NCBI GenBank assembly: GCA_006937955.1
Contig: SSNP01000015.1
Span: 4,166,219 to 4,230,218, forward strand
Source of the DNA: Pachypanchax playfairii
Lineage: Eukaryota > Chordata > Actinopteri > Cyprinodontiformes > Aplocheilidae
Reading direction: 5' to 3'
DNA length: 64,000 bases
Part shown: positions 48,541 to 59,730 of the stretch, piece by piece
How the letters are laid out: the number at the start of each line of letters is the position of its first letter
Numbering within the stretch: position 1 is the stretch's first letter
Translations under genes and position numbers: made by a program
The notes under the pieces: generated by a model
Told to the model about the DNA's origin: nothing
The model's database searches: none
What the model saw: the letters and a program-made list of their open reading frames with translations, nothing else

Positions 48541-48830
48541 GTTTCCCTGTTTGTTCACACCTCTACCCCAGGCAGGAAGCATAAAAGTGTGAAATGCAAA
48601 ACCACAAGACTAAAGAACTCTTGCTTCCCCACATTCATCCGATTCCAAAACCACTGACATTCCACCTACCACGTATGACTGATAGATTGTATAAGATCAC
48701 TTGCACAACTCCTACATCACACGGTAATCACTGTTGTTATTTATATCTATGTACTTATATCTGGTTTATTGTTTTAAGTTGTGCTTTTTGTTTCTTATTG
48801 TAAATGTGACAATAAACTTTTGATGTGATG
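48541..48830 (+). mobile_element. Non-LTR retrotransposon 3' tail
   Basis: Encodes RKHKSVKCKTTRLKNSCFP, the C-terminal KTTR.KNSF.P pattern of a fish LINE ORF2, then non-coding sequence and ATGTGACAATAAACTTTTG at the end. Related to the copy at 50690-50910. Confidence 0.5.
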
Positions 48831-50280
48831 AACTCTGACAAGTTAAATTTAAACATCTGAATTCATTTGTAACCAGCAGTGTGTGATTTAGGATGTTTCT
48901 ACCCCGACTAGCTGCAGGACATACCTGAGAGCTTTTCATCGCAGCTCTTGAGAACTGCCGCTCCCCCGATGTCACTCACAGGGAATTCTTTGTTGAAGGT
49001 TTTGATGGACAGTTCAGCTTTTTGCTTAAGCTTTTCTGTCAGAGCTCAGAAAAGATGAAACCTGTTGATCCTGATGTCAGAGCTCTGGAACGTTGGTCCT
49101 GAGACCAAAAATAGAAACAAAATGTTCTTTTTTTAATTTTCTTATTGTTCTTTCAAAGATTTTTTAGGTTTTGTAAATATAAATCCACTAACCACTACTA
49201 CTTTTGCACTTCTATACATTTCAAAAGCATAAACATATATATATTTTTTATTTTAGAAGAGTAAATACTGATTAAATAGGCGGAAATGTTACTTAAATTT
49301 AAAACAAATCTCAACTAATAAAAAGAGACTTTCTTTAAGTTTAGGCCTAATTTTGTATTTTGTAAAAGGATCTTTCTATAAATAATGGTAATTCTAATGT
49401 GAACATCCATAATTTAATAGTAAGGAGATTTTGAAACAAACTGTAAATTCACTTCTAAAATAAAGTAGAAGACACTAATTTAAATATGCTGAATTACAGT
49501 ATCATATATACCATTATTTTACATTATTTTTTGTCGCTTTATTTGACACGCTAAGGTATCCAGTCCTACGTTGTGTGTGCGTGTGTGTGCATGTGTGAGT
49601 GTGTAAAAACCTCGTTTTTATGCGGTAGCACTTGTTGCTCAGCCAGTTTGTGTGTCATCAACAGATTTCTGTGTTTTTTTGCCCTCACACGTCTTGAATA
49701 AGCAGGATGATTAATACAGATAGTTTGGGCTACCGCACATACTGAAGAACTTGTTTTATTAAAGCGTGTTCTTTCATCTATTTCCCACATTTTAATTAAA
49801 GTTGATAGGTCTTAAATTTTTATTATGATTGAATCGATTGACGATGTACCTTCAGTCAGTGGAGAAGTGACTCTGTGAGCTGTGTGATGTTTTTAATTTG
49901 TTCAACTTTTTCATCGTGGGCAGAGAACAGATAATCCTCATTCAGATTCTTCTCAGCTTCTCTTCACAGTGTTTGACAGAAAGATGCTTGGCTTCTCTTT
50001 GCACAAGTCAGAGTGACACTGAGAGTGCAACGTTGAAGACGAGCGGGGTCACGCTGCTCCACTCAGTGGAACGACGCGCAGTTTATAACAGGAACCTTCT
50101 TTTACTGCATCGTCAACCTTTTCTGGAAAATTATTTATGTTTCATTCTCAGATTTGGACAAATCAGTTTATACTTTTCCATGAAGCGCTCCACCAGCACA
50201 TACTTTCCCCCTAAATGTTAAATGTCAAACCTTCCCCTGTCATTTCAAAAGTAAGATCACACAAGGTACAGTTTATTTTC

Positions 50281-50310
50281 CTAACATGTCTGATCCGTCA
50301 GACATGTTAG
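50281..50310. repeat. Perfect 13-bp inverted repeat, 4-base loop
   Basis: CTAACATGTCTGA, TCCG, TCAGACATGTTAG: both arms match exactly. On either strand each arm contains CATG in a p53-half-site-like setting (aaCATGtct, agaCATGtt). Confidence 0.8.
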
Positions 50311-50689
50311 TTGCCAGTTGCCAAAAAATGTCAGATGATGTTAAGATCTTAAGATGTTATTTTATGAAAGGGCTTCTTTGTTTCTGTCTACAGGACCTAT
50401 TGTTGTGCATGTTTTAAATGTTTCCTTGTTGACTTTTCATTTGCGTGACTGCATTTCAACAGAATCCTGTTAATCAGCCATGAATTAAAAGCAGTCGTGT
50501 TGAGACGGGAACAATCTAAAACACGCAGAAGTGTGGATCCTGATTATTGAGAAACAATACGTTAACATGTGAAGAACTGAATAGTTTATTTAAACTAAGA
50601 TAAAGATGATGAGTTAGAAGAAACCGATGAAAAGGAGCTTTTTCATTCATTTTTTTTAACAAAAATAAAACAGAAAAAGACTACAGAGA

Positions 50690-50910
50690 ACTATAAGATC
50701 TGTAGAGAGGATCGCTGGTGCTGGTCTGCCCTCCATACAGGACTTGGACTCCTCCAGAGTCAGGAAAAGATCAGGCAACATCAGCAGAGTCCTTCACACC
50801 CAGGATCTCACCTCTTTTCTCCCGTCAGGAAGGTGCTACAGATCTCTGTAGGCCAAAACCACAAGACACAAAAACAGTTTTCATTTTTGCAAATGTTCAC
50901 ATGTCTATTC
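50690..50910 (+). mobile_element. Non-LTR retrotransposon 3' ORF fragment
   Basis: Reads GLPSIQDLDSSRVRKRSG, then TSFLPSGRCYRSL and KTTRHKNSFHFC, the end of a LINE ORF2 (LPSGRRYR...K.TR.KNSF.P). Interrupted by a stop; 5' truncated. Confidence 0.6.
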
Positions 50911-51114
50911 AGTTGTTACGGGGCTGTTGGGGCTGTTGGGGCTGTCATTATTAGATAACCCAAAGAAAACTTTTCTGACCTTGTGTGAAACTGTCACAAC
51001 CCACATATCTTATTTATTTATTTATTTTGGGGTCAGTGCTTCTTCCCTCGGTCATCTACAGATGGTTCAGATTTTTCACTCGCTACTCATTTCTTTTAAG
51101 ATTATTTTGACATG

Positions 51115-51535
51115 AAGCTCTTGCCCCATCCTTTCTGTCTGAGCTGCAGCCTCGCTCTCATGTCAGCTGATCAGCTGCTTCAGCGAGTTCTCAGAATAAA
51201 GCGCAAACTTAGAGGAAACTGTGCTTTTGTTGTAGCTGCTGCCAGATTGTGGAATAATTTGCTTTTGGAGATCCGACAGACTTCTTCTCTCTGTTTTTAA
51301 ATCTCTTTTAAAGACATCTCTTCTTCCAGGGAATCTGTGAGATGTTTTCCCCTTCTTTTAATTTAATTTTGTTGATTTGTTTTTATACTGTTTTTAATAT
51401 AGGGCTGATCTATTGTATTATTTCTTTTATTCATTTTGTGTGTGTTGTATCTATTAATCTATGTACAGCACATTTGGTTCAGTGCTGGTTGTTTTAACGT
51501 GCTTTACAAATAAAGTGGGATTAGATTAAATTTTT
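51115..51535 (+). mobile_element. L2/Rex-type LINE 3' end
   Basis: Encodes LLQRVLRIKRKLRGNCAFV and AAARLWNNLLLEIRQTSSL, matching the G..AF...AP.LWN.LP..IR..SSL end of fish L2-like ORF2, then a 3' tail ending TGCTTTACAAATAAAGTGGG. 5' truncated, reading frame short but largely open. Confidence 0.7.
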
Positions 51536-52168
51536 GTATTTAATAAAATGTGTGTTTGATTGTCTGTCATGAATTCAGGTGTGTTTTTGAAAAACTGGAA
51601 ATTCTTTGTGTGCGTTTGACACACCCTGAGGAAAGGAGAGCTGCCGTCTCCGGGGGACAATCTGGAGTTCAACACCTTGTCCCATGATCCTGGAGCTTGG
51701 AATCAAACCACTCACTGACCAAATCACAGCCACGCCCATGCTGCCATTTCAAGTTTCTATGTCAATAGACAACAAAGAAAAGAAAAGAAAAGAAAAACAG
51801 CAAAGTGCTGAAAATATCTGATTTAAAAGGTGTATGATTCAACAGACAAAAATACTATAACTTTTGTTGATTTATTTATTTGTTTTATTTAGGAAACTTG
51901 TGTTCAGTCTCAGATTCAGATTCTAAAGGCTGTTCACCCTTTAAATCTCTTTTATCAGCATTTACTTAAACATTTTTTATTCAATTTTCTGAACCTCCAG
52001 CAGCATGTCTTTTTTTGTGGAATGTTGCACGGCTGGCAGTCTGACAAAATAAAGACAGGAAACAGACCGAGCCTGTGTCAAATGAAACTGTGCTTCTTGT
52101 TGAGAACTTCCGATGTTTACTGGTATTACCTGTTAACTGGCTGGTTACCGCCGCAAAGATTCAGCAAC

Positions 52169-52176
52169 ATGCCCAG
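52169..52176 (+). CDS. Predicted 8-base coding start of the b3gnt3-like gene
   Basis: ATG CCC AG before GTAATG. Joined to 53065 it reads ATG CCC AGG TTT AAA and continues in frame into the downstream ATG at 53081, adding a basic stretch (MPRFKKQT) typical of type II Golgi enzymes in front of the anchor. A at -3 favours initiation. Intron of 888 bp. If this exon is not used, translation would begin at 53081. Confidence 0.55.
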
Positions 52177-54259
52177 GTAATGAATCTATTATTATAATAA
52201 TAATTATAATTATAAATATTAGTGTCATTATTTCTGTCTTTTTGATGTTCAGTTCTAATTAGATTCATATTTGTTTTAATGTGTGTAGAAAACTCTTAAA
52301 TGATGTAAAAATTCGGACATACCTCCCCACGGGGAGATAAATTTATGAGAACTGCGACAATTTATGTGTCAGCATTTATTCCATATATTTAGGGCTAATA
52401 TTAAAGTTATTATTTTATTTTTGCAAATAGAGCATTAGTGAATGAGAATGGGAATGAAGCCGGAGTCATTACATTTACATCCATTTTTTAAGTTTCATTT
52501 TGACAAGGTTTTAACAGTCAGAATGTTCAGGACTCGTGTTCCTTCGTAAAACAAGTAAAGCAGGTTTGTTTCATACAATGTTGTTGTTTTAAATGAAATA
52601 TCCTCTTTTGATGTCAGTTATTTTGTTGCATTTTATTTTCCAAGGATTTACATTAAAAATATTTTTCTATACATTAGGGGTATTGGGATAATTTCTTGTT
52701 TGGTTACATTTTATGCCATTTATGGTCTGCAAGGTGTTTGAGCAATGAAACACTCATATACTGAATATTCTGACACAAAAGATAAAAAGTTTGGGAAGCA
52801 ACAGTTTGTTTTATAAGAAATTGTGTGTGAAATTAAATTTAATAAGTGAGGAATGTAAAAATCTATCTCTTTCTATTCACGTTGTTATAAGAACTTGTAT
52901 AATTCACTTTTTCGTCTACATGAAAGCAAAGGTTTCACATCAGGATAAAAGCATCTCAAGTCACTTTTAATTAAAAGAACAAATCCATCATCAGTGACAG
53001 GAATGTTCTGAGCTGTGTTCTTCTTTCTTGGTGTAAATGAGTCTATTTTCTTTTCTCACTTCAGGTTTAAAAAACAAACCATGAATACAGTCTCCAAAGT
53101 TGTCTCTGTGGTCCTGACAGCTCTGCTCATGGTGGTTTATTTCCACGATTTTCAAGAGTCCTCTGACTTTAAACCCTCGTTTCTTCAAGTCAAAGTAAGA
53201 AACTATGAGAGTAAAGAGAAGACATTCAATAAAAATTCCTTTCATCAGTACTCATGGCCAAAATGTGAGAAGAACACATCAGCAGCCAGTGTGACGGGCT
53301 TTGACTCACTTCCTGGTAACATTCAGGACTTTCTTTACTACCGCCACTGTCGCCATTTTCCCATGCTGCTCGACCTTCCAGATAAATGTGGTGGAGCTGA
53401 CAGATCCACAGAAGTTTTTCTTCTTCTGGTCATAAAAAGCTCTGCCGCGAACTTCGACCGCAGAGAGGTGCTGCGCAAAACCTGGGCCAAGGAGAGATTG
53501 TATCGAGGTGTTTGGATCCGAAGGCTCTTCATCGCGGGAACGATGGATTCTGGTTTTGAGAAAAAGCGACTGAACAAACTCCTTGAACTGGAGCAGCGTA
53601 ACAACAAAGACATTCTCCAGTGGGACTTTAGTGACACGTTTTATAACCTGACCTTGAAGCAAATCCTTTTTTTAGAATGGATGGAACGAAACTGTCCACA
53701 TGCCCACTTCCTGTTGAACGGTGATGATGACGTCTTCGTCAACACAGACAACATGGTCGTGTATCTCCAAAGTACTGAGAACAATAATAGAAGTAAACAC
53801 CTTTTCACAGGCCATCTGATCCAGTATGTGGGACCCATTCGAATTCCAGCGAGTAAATATTTCGTTCCAGTGCAGGTGCATGAGTCGGACTCATATCCTC
53901 CATACTGTGGCGGTGGCGGCTTCCTTTTGTCTGGCTACACAGCTCGGGTCATATACAATATGTCTCACTCCATCCCTATTCTTCCCATCGATGATGTTTA
54001 CATGGGAATGTGTCTGGCCATGGCAGGACTTCGTCCAGAGTCCCATCTGGGAGTGAGGACAGCAGGACTCTACATTCCCAACAGGAACATTGATATATAT
54101 GATCCATGCTTTTACAGGGAAATGCTTCTTGTTCACAGATTCATGTCAGTCAACATGTATGTTATGTGGCACAGTTTGCACAACCCTAATCTGAACTGCT
54201 CCACAAAATCTACAAAATTACTTAAGAGGACACGACACCTGAAACTGGAATGGAGATAG
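52169..54259 (+). CDS. N-acetyllactosaminide beta-1,3-N-acetylglucosaminyltransferase 3-like
   Basis: Golgi type II membrane glycosyltransferase (GT31, B3GNT3 type) that adds beta-1,3-GlcNAc to galactose-ended glycans. The main exon is 53065-54259; a preceding 8-base segment (52169-52176, ATGCCCAG|GTAATG) joins the acceptor TTCAG in frame to give 400 residues, or 392 if translation starts at 53081. Residues about 12-29 form the membrane anchor. YRHCRHF, FLLLVIKSS, VLRKTWAKER, ILQWDF, NLTLKQ, the Asp triad NGDDDVF (223-225), YCGGGGFLLSG and DDVYMG follow in family order, ending HNPNLNCS as in human B3GNT3. Five N-glycosylation sequons are seen. No breaks. In fish this family is multi-copy, so the exact paralogue is open. 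Confidence 0.9.
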
Positions 54260-57200
54260 TTAAAACCTTCATGTATTTTTTTAAGGGATGTCCTGATCAA
54301 GATTTTTTTACACATAAAACTGATCCAAATCTTCTAAATTTAGGATTCTGTTGACCTCCAATCTCAATCTGATACTTACTCATGCCATTCTTCTTGTTGC
54401 TCAGCTGTAACTTCAACAGCTAGCAGATTGAACTCAGTGTCAAGTCTTTGAATTTTAAACATCAAATCAAATTGATGGTTTGGATTGTGGTAAAAACCTT
54501 GATCAGGACCCCAATCTGACACTTTAGATTCTCTAAAAAACACATGCCTAATTTCTTCAGTACCTACATACATAAAGGGCTTAACTCACTTCTTACAGGT
54601 TGATGGTTTCAGTATTAACCAGAAAACATTTGGGTAAAACAGGTAAAAGGTACTTTCGGCAGGGATGTGGACATAACTTTTCAGCAAATTTGCTAATAAT
54701 TTATAATTTATTTTTAACTGTGGTACAAGGTTGTATCATTACAGAATAACAAAAACCTTCATTTTTAACAGGTAACAGTAGGCTCAACAAAGAAAAGTGG
54801 GGAGTCTTTATATAACTATATCATGATTATACACATGTTTTAAAAGTCATAATTAAAGGAATACAAACCGATATTCATTTTATGTGTTCATTAAATTCAT
54901 GTTAAAATGTGTGTTCAGTCAAAAATCCACTTTAATTTACGTCTGAGGCAACCCAAATGCACACGGAACTCTCAGGATTGCTTTAAATTGAATCTGAAAT
55001 GTGATTTTATGACTTATTTTACTATTTTATATCAATCAATGTTATATTTGTGCCCTGTGGACATTTTCCACATAAACCAGGATGCACAGATGTCCAATAA
55101 TAAAGTCTCAAATATGCAGATTTATGCAATATTGCTGCACAGTTTTGAGTAGGGTGCATTTATCAGAAGTGGTGAAACACACAGATGTAAACAAAGTGAT
55201 TACTGTCAGAAACCAGGGCAGAACATGGAGAATCAGATCAGTCATCTGTTTGTCCCTTTGTGGCCCTGTGATGGACTGGAGACACGTTTGATGGACCTCG
55301 CCTCTTATCTAATGACTGCTGGAGATAGACACCTGCTCCCTGCAACCTGGGAATAAGTGAGTACAGATGGTGGATCAATGGATCCAGGAATCTTAGAAAG
55401 GATTCATTAATACTGCAAGATCGAGATTATTGAGGACATGAGCTGCTTGGAGGAGGTCTGCACTCTTAAGTTGTGAGTTGTGTGACTTACAACCAGTGAG
55501 AATTTGCAACCATCAGCGTTGCTAAGAACAGCTAGAGGTTTTTTTAAACAGGATCTCACAAGCAGAAACAATAAAAACCGTCAAAACTCTCAGAAGAGTA
55601 TAAAAGAAGTTATGGTTGTAACACAAGAGGGAGAATGTCTGTAAAATCTGACAGAGAGATCAGATTTTATACTGTTGATTCACTTAAAACAGAAAAAAAT
55701 GACTGGAAGCAGAGAACAAAAAGACCAGGCGGAACAATTGATCATATTTTTATGTAATTTGAAATTTAACTCAATGTTTAAAATTGATCTGGTAACAATA
55801 AAATGAATAGATTAGTTTGTGCACATAAAGAAATGATTAATTCTGCATTATAGTCATGTTTTATACTAAATGTTTATATTTAATTAGCATCATCTTCAAA
55901 CTTTTCATCATTCAGCCTCTTTAATGAGAACAAAGACTTTTGGGTTGTTTAATATCTTTATGGGCACCACATTGAACATGTACCAGATAAAGCAAAGGTC
56001 AGATCTGTCGGAGGAGCTCCGAGAGAAGATTTTACATCTCCAAGCAGCTTCATGTTCCACAGCTGTCAATGTTATTGAAAAGTAGACAAATTTGTGTGCA
56101 TCTGTCTTTAAAAATAAAAGTTATTTTCTGAAGTTGTACCACTGAGTTGTACTTAGTTGTACTAAACAAAGCACATCGAAGAATGAAGCGCTGTCACCAC
56201 TTACTGGGCAAAGTGAACCACAGCAACACGTAACAGGAAATAAAGAAGAGACAAACCCAATTTAACACAGAAAGGAAGTGTCTGTTTCTGTTTGACGTTA
56301 ATCTGATTAACTTCTGCCAGTATAAATTAACATTTTAAAAACTCACCAGAAATTGTGCTGTTATACATTCGTTAAGAGGATATTCACACTTTCTGCTGAT
56401 TCCATTGTTGCATAACTTTCTAAACATAAAAATGAACTAATTTCTTTCAATTTACTGCAAGGGAGTATAAAAATTGTGAAATTGTTTCCTGTTGTTACAC
56501 TTAATGGATAGCGTTTTTGTTTTTACAAGACTTTTTAATATTCAAATGTCTTGATGAAAACTTGATGAAATCCTGCTCTGTCACATTAGAATTTAGAAAT
56601 AATTCTTAAAGCCTTGGAAGCTAGACAAAACTTGAGCAGTACAACTCAACATTGGGACAACCTTCAAATAAAACAGCTCACAGAATCAATCAAAAAGGGT
56701 TTTTTGTCTACATGTCTTCTTCTATTAAATGAGCACAATGAAAGAACATGTACACAAAAAAAAAAATACAATAAAATGGAACACTGGATCTCACATATAA
56801 ACCAGCAGCTGCAAACAGCTATTAGTCCTAGAGGCGTGCTGACCTCAAACATTATGCAATGACGGACTTCTCAGAATTTTTATTACAATACAGCTTCAGT
56901 TGCTGCAACAGTGCGTTTGCGAAAACAGACGTTAGATGCAGAAATTAGAAAGACTGTTGTCATTAATGTGTAAGTCAAACAGACGTTTGTTCTTACAGGA
57001 AACGCTTGGCAGCCCGATAAGTGCTGTCTCAAAAAAGACAGTTGCTTGATAAGCTGGAGTTTGCAGGATGGCCATAGTTTAATGATTCATACTTCATTTA
57101 TTACATATATTTGATGTTATTAAAATAACGATTCTCTTCCTTTCTAAAAGTTACAGGTGGTTTTTTTTCTTCCTTAGAAACTGAGAAGACATCTGGCTTC

Positions 57201-57649
57201 ACATGATAGCAGAGAAAAGACATGTTCACCCTGGACTAAATTAAATAAATAATATCTACTTAGAACAATATTCCCCCTTTTAGTTAAAGTAAAAACAGAT
57301 TTTTTTAAACAACCTTTTTTCTAATTCAGAGCTGCTCAAGAAAACACGTGACATATTTCAGCAGTTGGTTGCAGTTTCCTTTTTGGTCATTTGTTGTTTT
57401 TGCAGCTCATCAAACACGATCTAACATCACTATAAAGACGCTGATGCTGAGATAAGTACCGATTTCTGATCATGAAACGAAACATTTGTGAAACAGTGAA
57501 CTGCACACCCGCGCTGTTAAAATATTTCTTCTGCTTTTTGTGAGTTAATGAGAAACTTTAAAACTTTTCATCATAAAAGCACGTTGTTGCTGTCTTTCCT
57601 GGTCCTGGTGGGTCCTGCAGCCTTCGGCGTGACCTCAGTTTGGTGACAA
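54260..57649. other. b3gnt3-like 3' region and intergenic sequence
   Basis: The first part is probably 3' UTR; an AATAAA at 55099-55104 is a candidate end, 840 bases past the stop. A fish interspersed repeat with CCCTGTGATGGACTGG lies at 55255-55380. The rest is AT-rich without a recognisable gene. Confidence 0.6.
55255..55380 (+). repeat. Fish interspersed repeat, CCCTGTGATGGACTGG family
   Basis: GGCCCTGTGATGGACTGGAG, then a CCTCGCC phrase and GGTGGATCAATGGATCC at the end. Related to the copy at 15858-16020. Confidence 0.55.
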
Positions 57650-57740
57650 GTGACACCTCACTTGGGGTATTTGACAAACTGACACTCACTGAAACAGAGT
57701 GTCCAACTCAGCTTGTCAAATACACTAAGTGGGGGGCCTG
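57650..57740 (-). ncRNA. mir223: microRNA mir-223 precursor hairpin
   Basis: Myeloid-enriched microRNA in vertebrates. The 3p arm (57684-57663) reads UGUCAGUUUGUCAAAUACCC and continues CA, identical to mammalian miR-223-3p with seed GUCAGUU. The 5p arm (57726-57705) ends GUAUUUGACAAGCUGAGUU, matching miR-223-5p apart from its first base (A instead of C; the second is G in both). The 20-base terminal loop region contains GGACACUC and GAGUG, which extend the stem. Flanking CACUU and AAGUG continue the pairing below the mature arms. A host transcript would run leftward. Confidence 0.97.
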
Positions 57741-57977
57741 ATCTCCTGCACGGTCACACACAGCTCTGTAGATTAAAATAACACTTTTACCATTTTAAAC
57801 ACACAGTCACATTGTTTCTATTTTATCAGTAGATGACATGTTTTAGATCATACATGCTAATCTGTTACCTGTTGTTGGATGAGCCAGAGAGCAGCGCTCC
57901 TCTTTCCTCTCAAGAGCGCTCACAATGATGACACTGTGCACAAGACAATTCGTTTGACCACTGAGCTGCAGCGCAGC

Positions 57978-57989
57978 AAAGAGGAAGTC
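57978..57989 (+). promoter_or_regulatory. PU.1/ETS-like site upstream of mir-223
   Basis: AAAGAGGAAGTC, a good match to the PU.1 consensus AAAGAGGAAGTG, about 240 bases upstream of the hairpin (the gene is on the minus strand). PU.1 and C/EBP are known activators of mammalian mir-223. A single site of this kind can occur by chance. Confidence 0.35.
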
Positions 57990-59420
57990 AAAACAAGGAA
58001 GATAACTGCAAAGCTAGCTCTCAGGAAATATGTGGAAATAAAGTGTCAACATGTCACAGTTGTGAAATGCTGCAGAAGGCTTCAATGGCTCCCAGTTTGA
58101 GAGATAATGGTTTGCTGAGACATATTCAGTAGTTTTGCTCACCTTGTGGCACTTTTTTTTTTTTTTTTACTGTTTTGAGCAGAAAGTGTTTATAAAACTG
58201 AATGTACAAAGTTTGAAAGCTTTAAAATGCAATAGGATAGAAAACTATAGTGTAAAGTTTGAATATTTTTTTAATCGTTGTGCTTACGGTGTTCCAAATA
58301 CACCATGATGTCACAAAAACATAGTTTACTTTTAGGAGTTTTCAAACTGCTCGTCCATCTGTCAGCTCATCTCATTTTACAATAATAATTATTTTTTATC
58401 ACTCTCTTGACAAGAAAATTTACTTTGCACATAACCAATTATATTTTCGACACACAGAACAAACCCTGCACAGTGCTGCGAAACTTCCTCATGTCACTTT
58501 GGGCCAATTCACCATGAGTCACTCACAAGACTTCCCTTTGCAGTTACAACCGTACTGTAACACCCACCAAGTGAAGGAACATCGAACATACTGTAAGCCA
58601 ACTGCTTGGATAAATAAATGGGCCGTTGTTCCTGTTCATGCGGGGGCTTTTTACTGGAACAACAAAGCTTCTCTGTGTTGTGCCCAGACAGTGTGAAGAA
58701 GACCCCAAAGTATATTTGACTTTTAGAAAACAGCTCCGACTGAGAGCCTAATGGAAACCTCTTCAGTCTCCAGCATGATCCTCAGGATTTCCTGTAAGCA
58801 ATCTTTATGATGATGTTATCAAAATATCTTCATCTTGAGCCCGTCAGAATCCTTCTGCAAACTGTTCTGGATTAAATTCGAAGGTCTGGTTAGTTTGGTT
58901 TGTGTTTAGTAGTCCACCTGGACCAGCTGACTCCTTCCATCCAGAGAGAGGCAGAAGCTCGCTGTGTTTCCTGATCTTTATCATCTGAGCCAGGTGATGT
59001 GATGGAAGCTGCTTCAACTGTTTGTAACTGTAGGTTTGTTTTATGTGCTGCTCATGGACACTGGGGTGGAGTATTTACCATGAAGAGAACCATAAATGCA
59101 GGCTGGTGATATCATGTTGATCAGTGGGTCAGACCATCGAGTGCCAGAACAACATGGCAGTCAGGTGATATATGAAGTGCTGCTCCCTGCCCAGGTGTTA
59201 TCAGACCTCCTGATATCTGAGACATGATGCGGTTTTGTGGAGAGACCCACAACAGAGAAACAAATGCATTAACAATGTAATATTGATTAAATATTGTATG
59301 ACAAATAAATTACATGCTAAGCGTTTGAGTGTTATCCTGAACCATCCCTTTAGTTATGCTGCTGAAGAATTCACTCTCCATGTTTGTTTCTAATAATATC
59401 TTTAACCCTGTTTCTCTTTC

Positions 59421-59730
59421 CATAAAAGGGACAAGTGGACCAAACCTTGTATGTTTTTTCTGTCTCTTCCTGTTCTCTCAGAACCCAGTGGGTCCAGGCA
59501 GAACTCATCCTGGTTCTGGTTCCGCTGGAGGTTTCTTCCCGTTAAAGGGAGTCATTTCTTTCCATTGTCACCGTGCGCTAAGGTTGGAAGATTATTTCAC
59601 TGTAAAGATTTAAAACAGCCCATTGGGTTCTGTGGTAAATCAACTTTTTACTCATTGACTTTATATAATTGTACTTTTTACTGAATCTGATCATATATCA
59701 CATTTATTATAATAAAACTGAACTGTGCAC
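59421..59730 (+). repeat. Fish interspersed repeat, GCTGGAGGTTTCTTCC family
   Basis: The phrases GGTTCTGGTTCCGCTGGAGG, TTTCTTCCCGTTAAAGGGAG and CCATTGTCACCGTGCGCTAA match a very abundant teleost repeat, probably a LINE 3' tail, ending in AATAAAACTGAACTG. Confidence 0.65.

Larger units (their letters stand above)
31578..52168. other. Intergenic region between ar and b3gnt3-like
   Basis: About 20 kb with no supported host gene. It contains the ar 5' flank, a telomere-like short array within an interspersed repeat (36690-36925), an hAT-like non-autonomous element (about 37944-38925), the ACAT microsatellite, TIR element copy B, the decayed Tx1-like LINE and three LINE 3' tails. The part between 31.8 and 41.5 kb is mostly AT-rich sequence in which I recognise little. 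Confidence 0.7.

Noticed and set aside
53306..53662. Minus-strand ORFs within the glycosyltransferase exon
   Set aside because: Shadows of the b3gnt3-like coding sequence.
57879..58100. 73-codon plus-strand ORF near mir-223
   Set aside because: No domain, no splice context and no poly(A) signal close by; more likely regulatory sequence.
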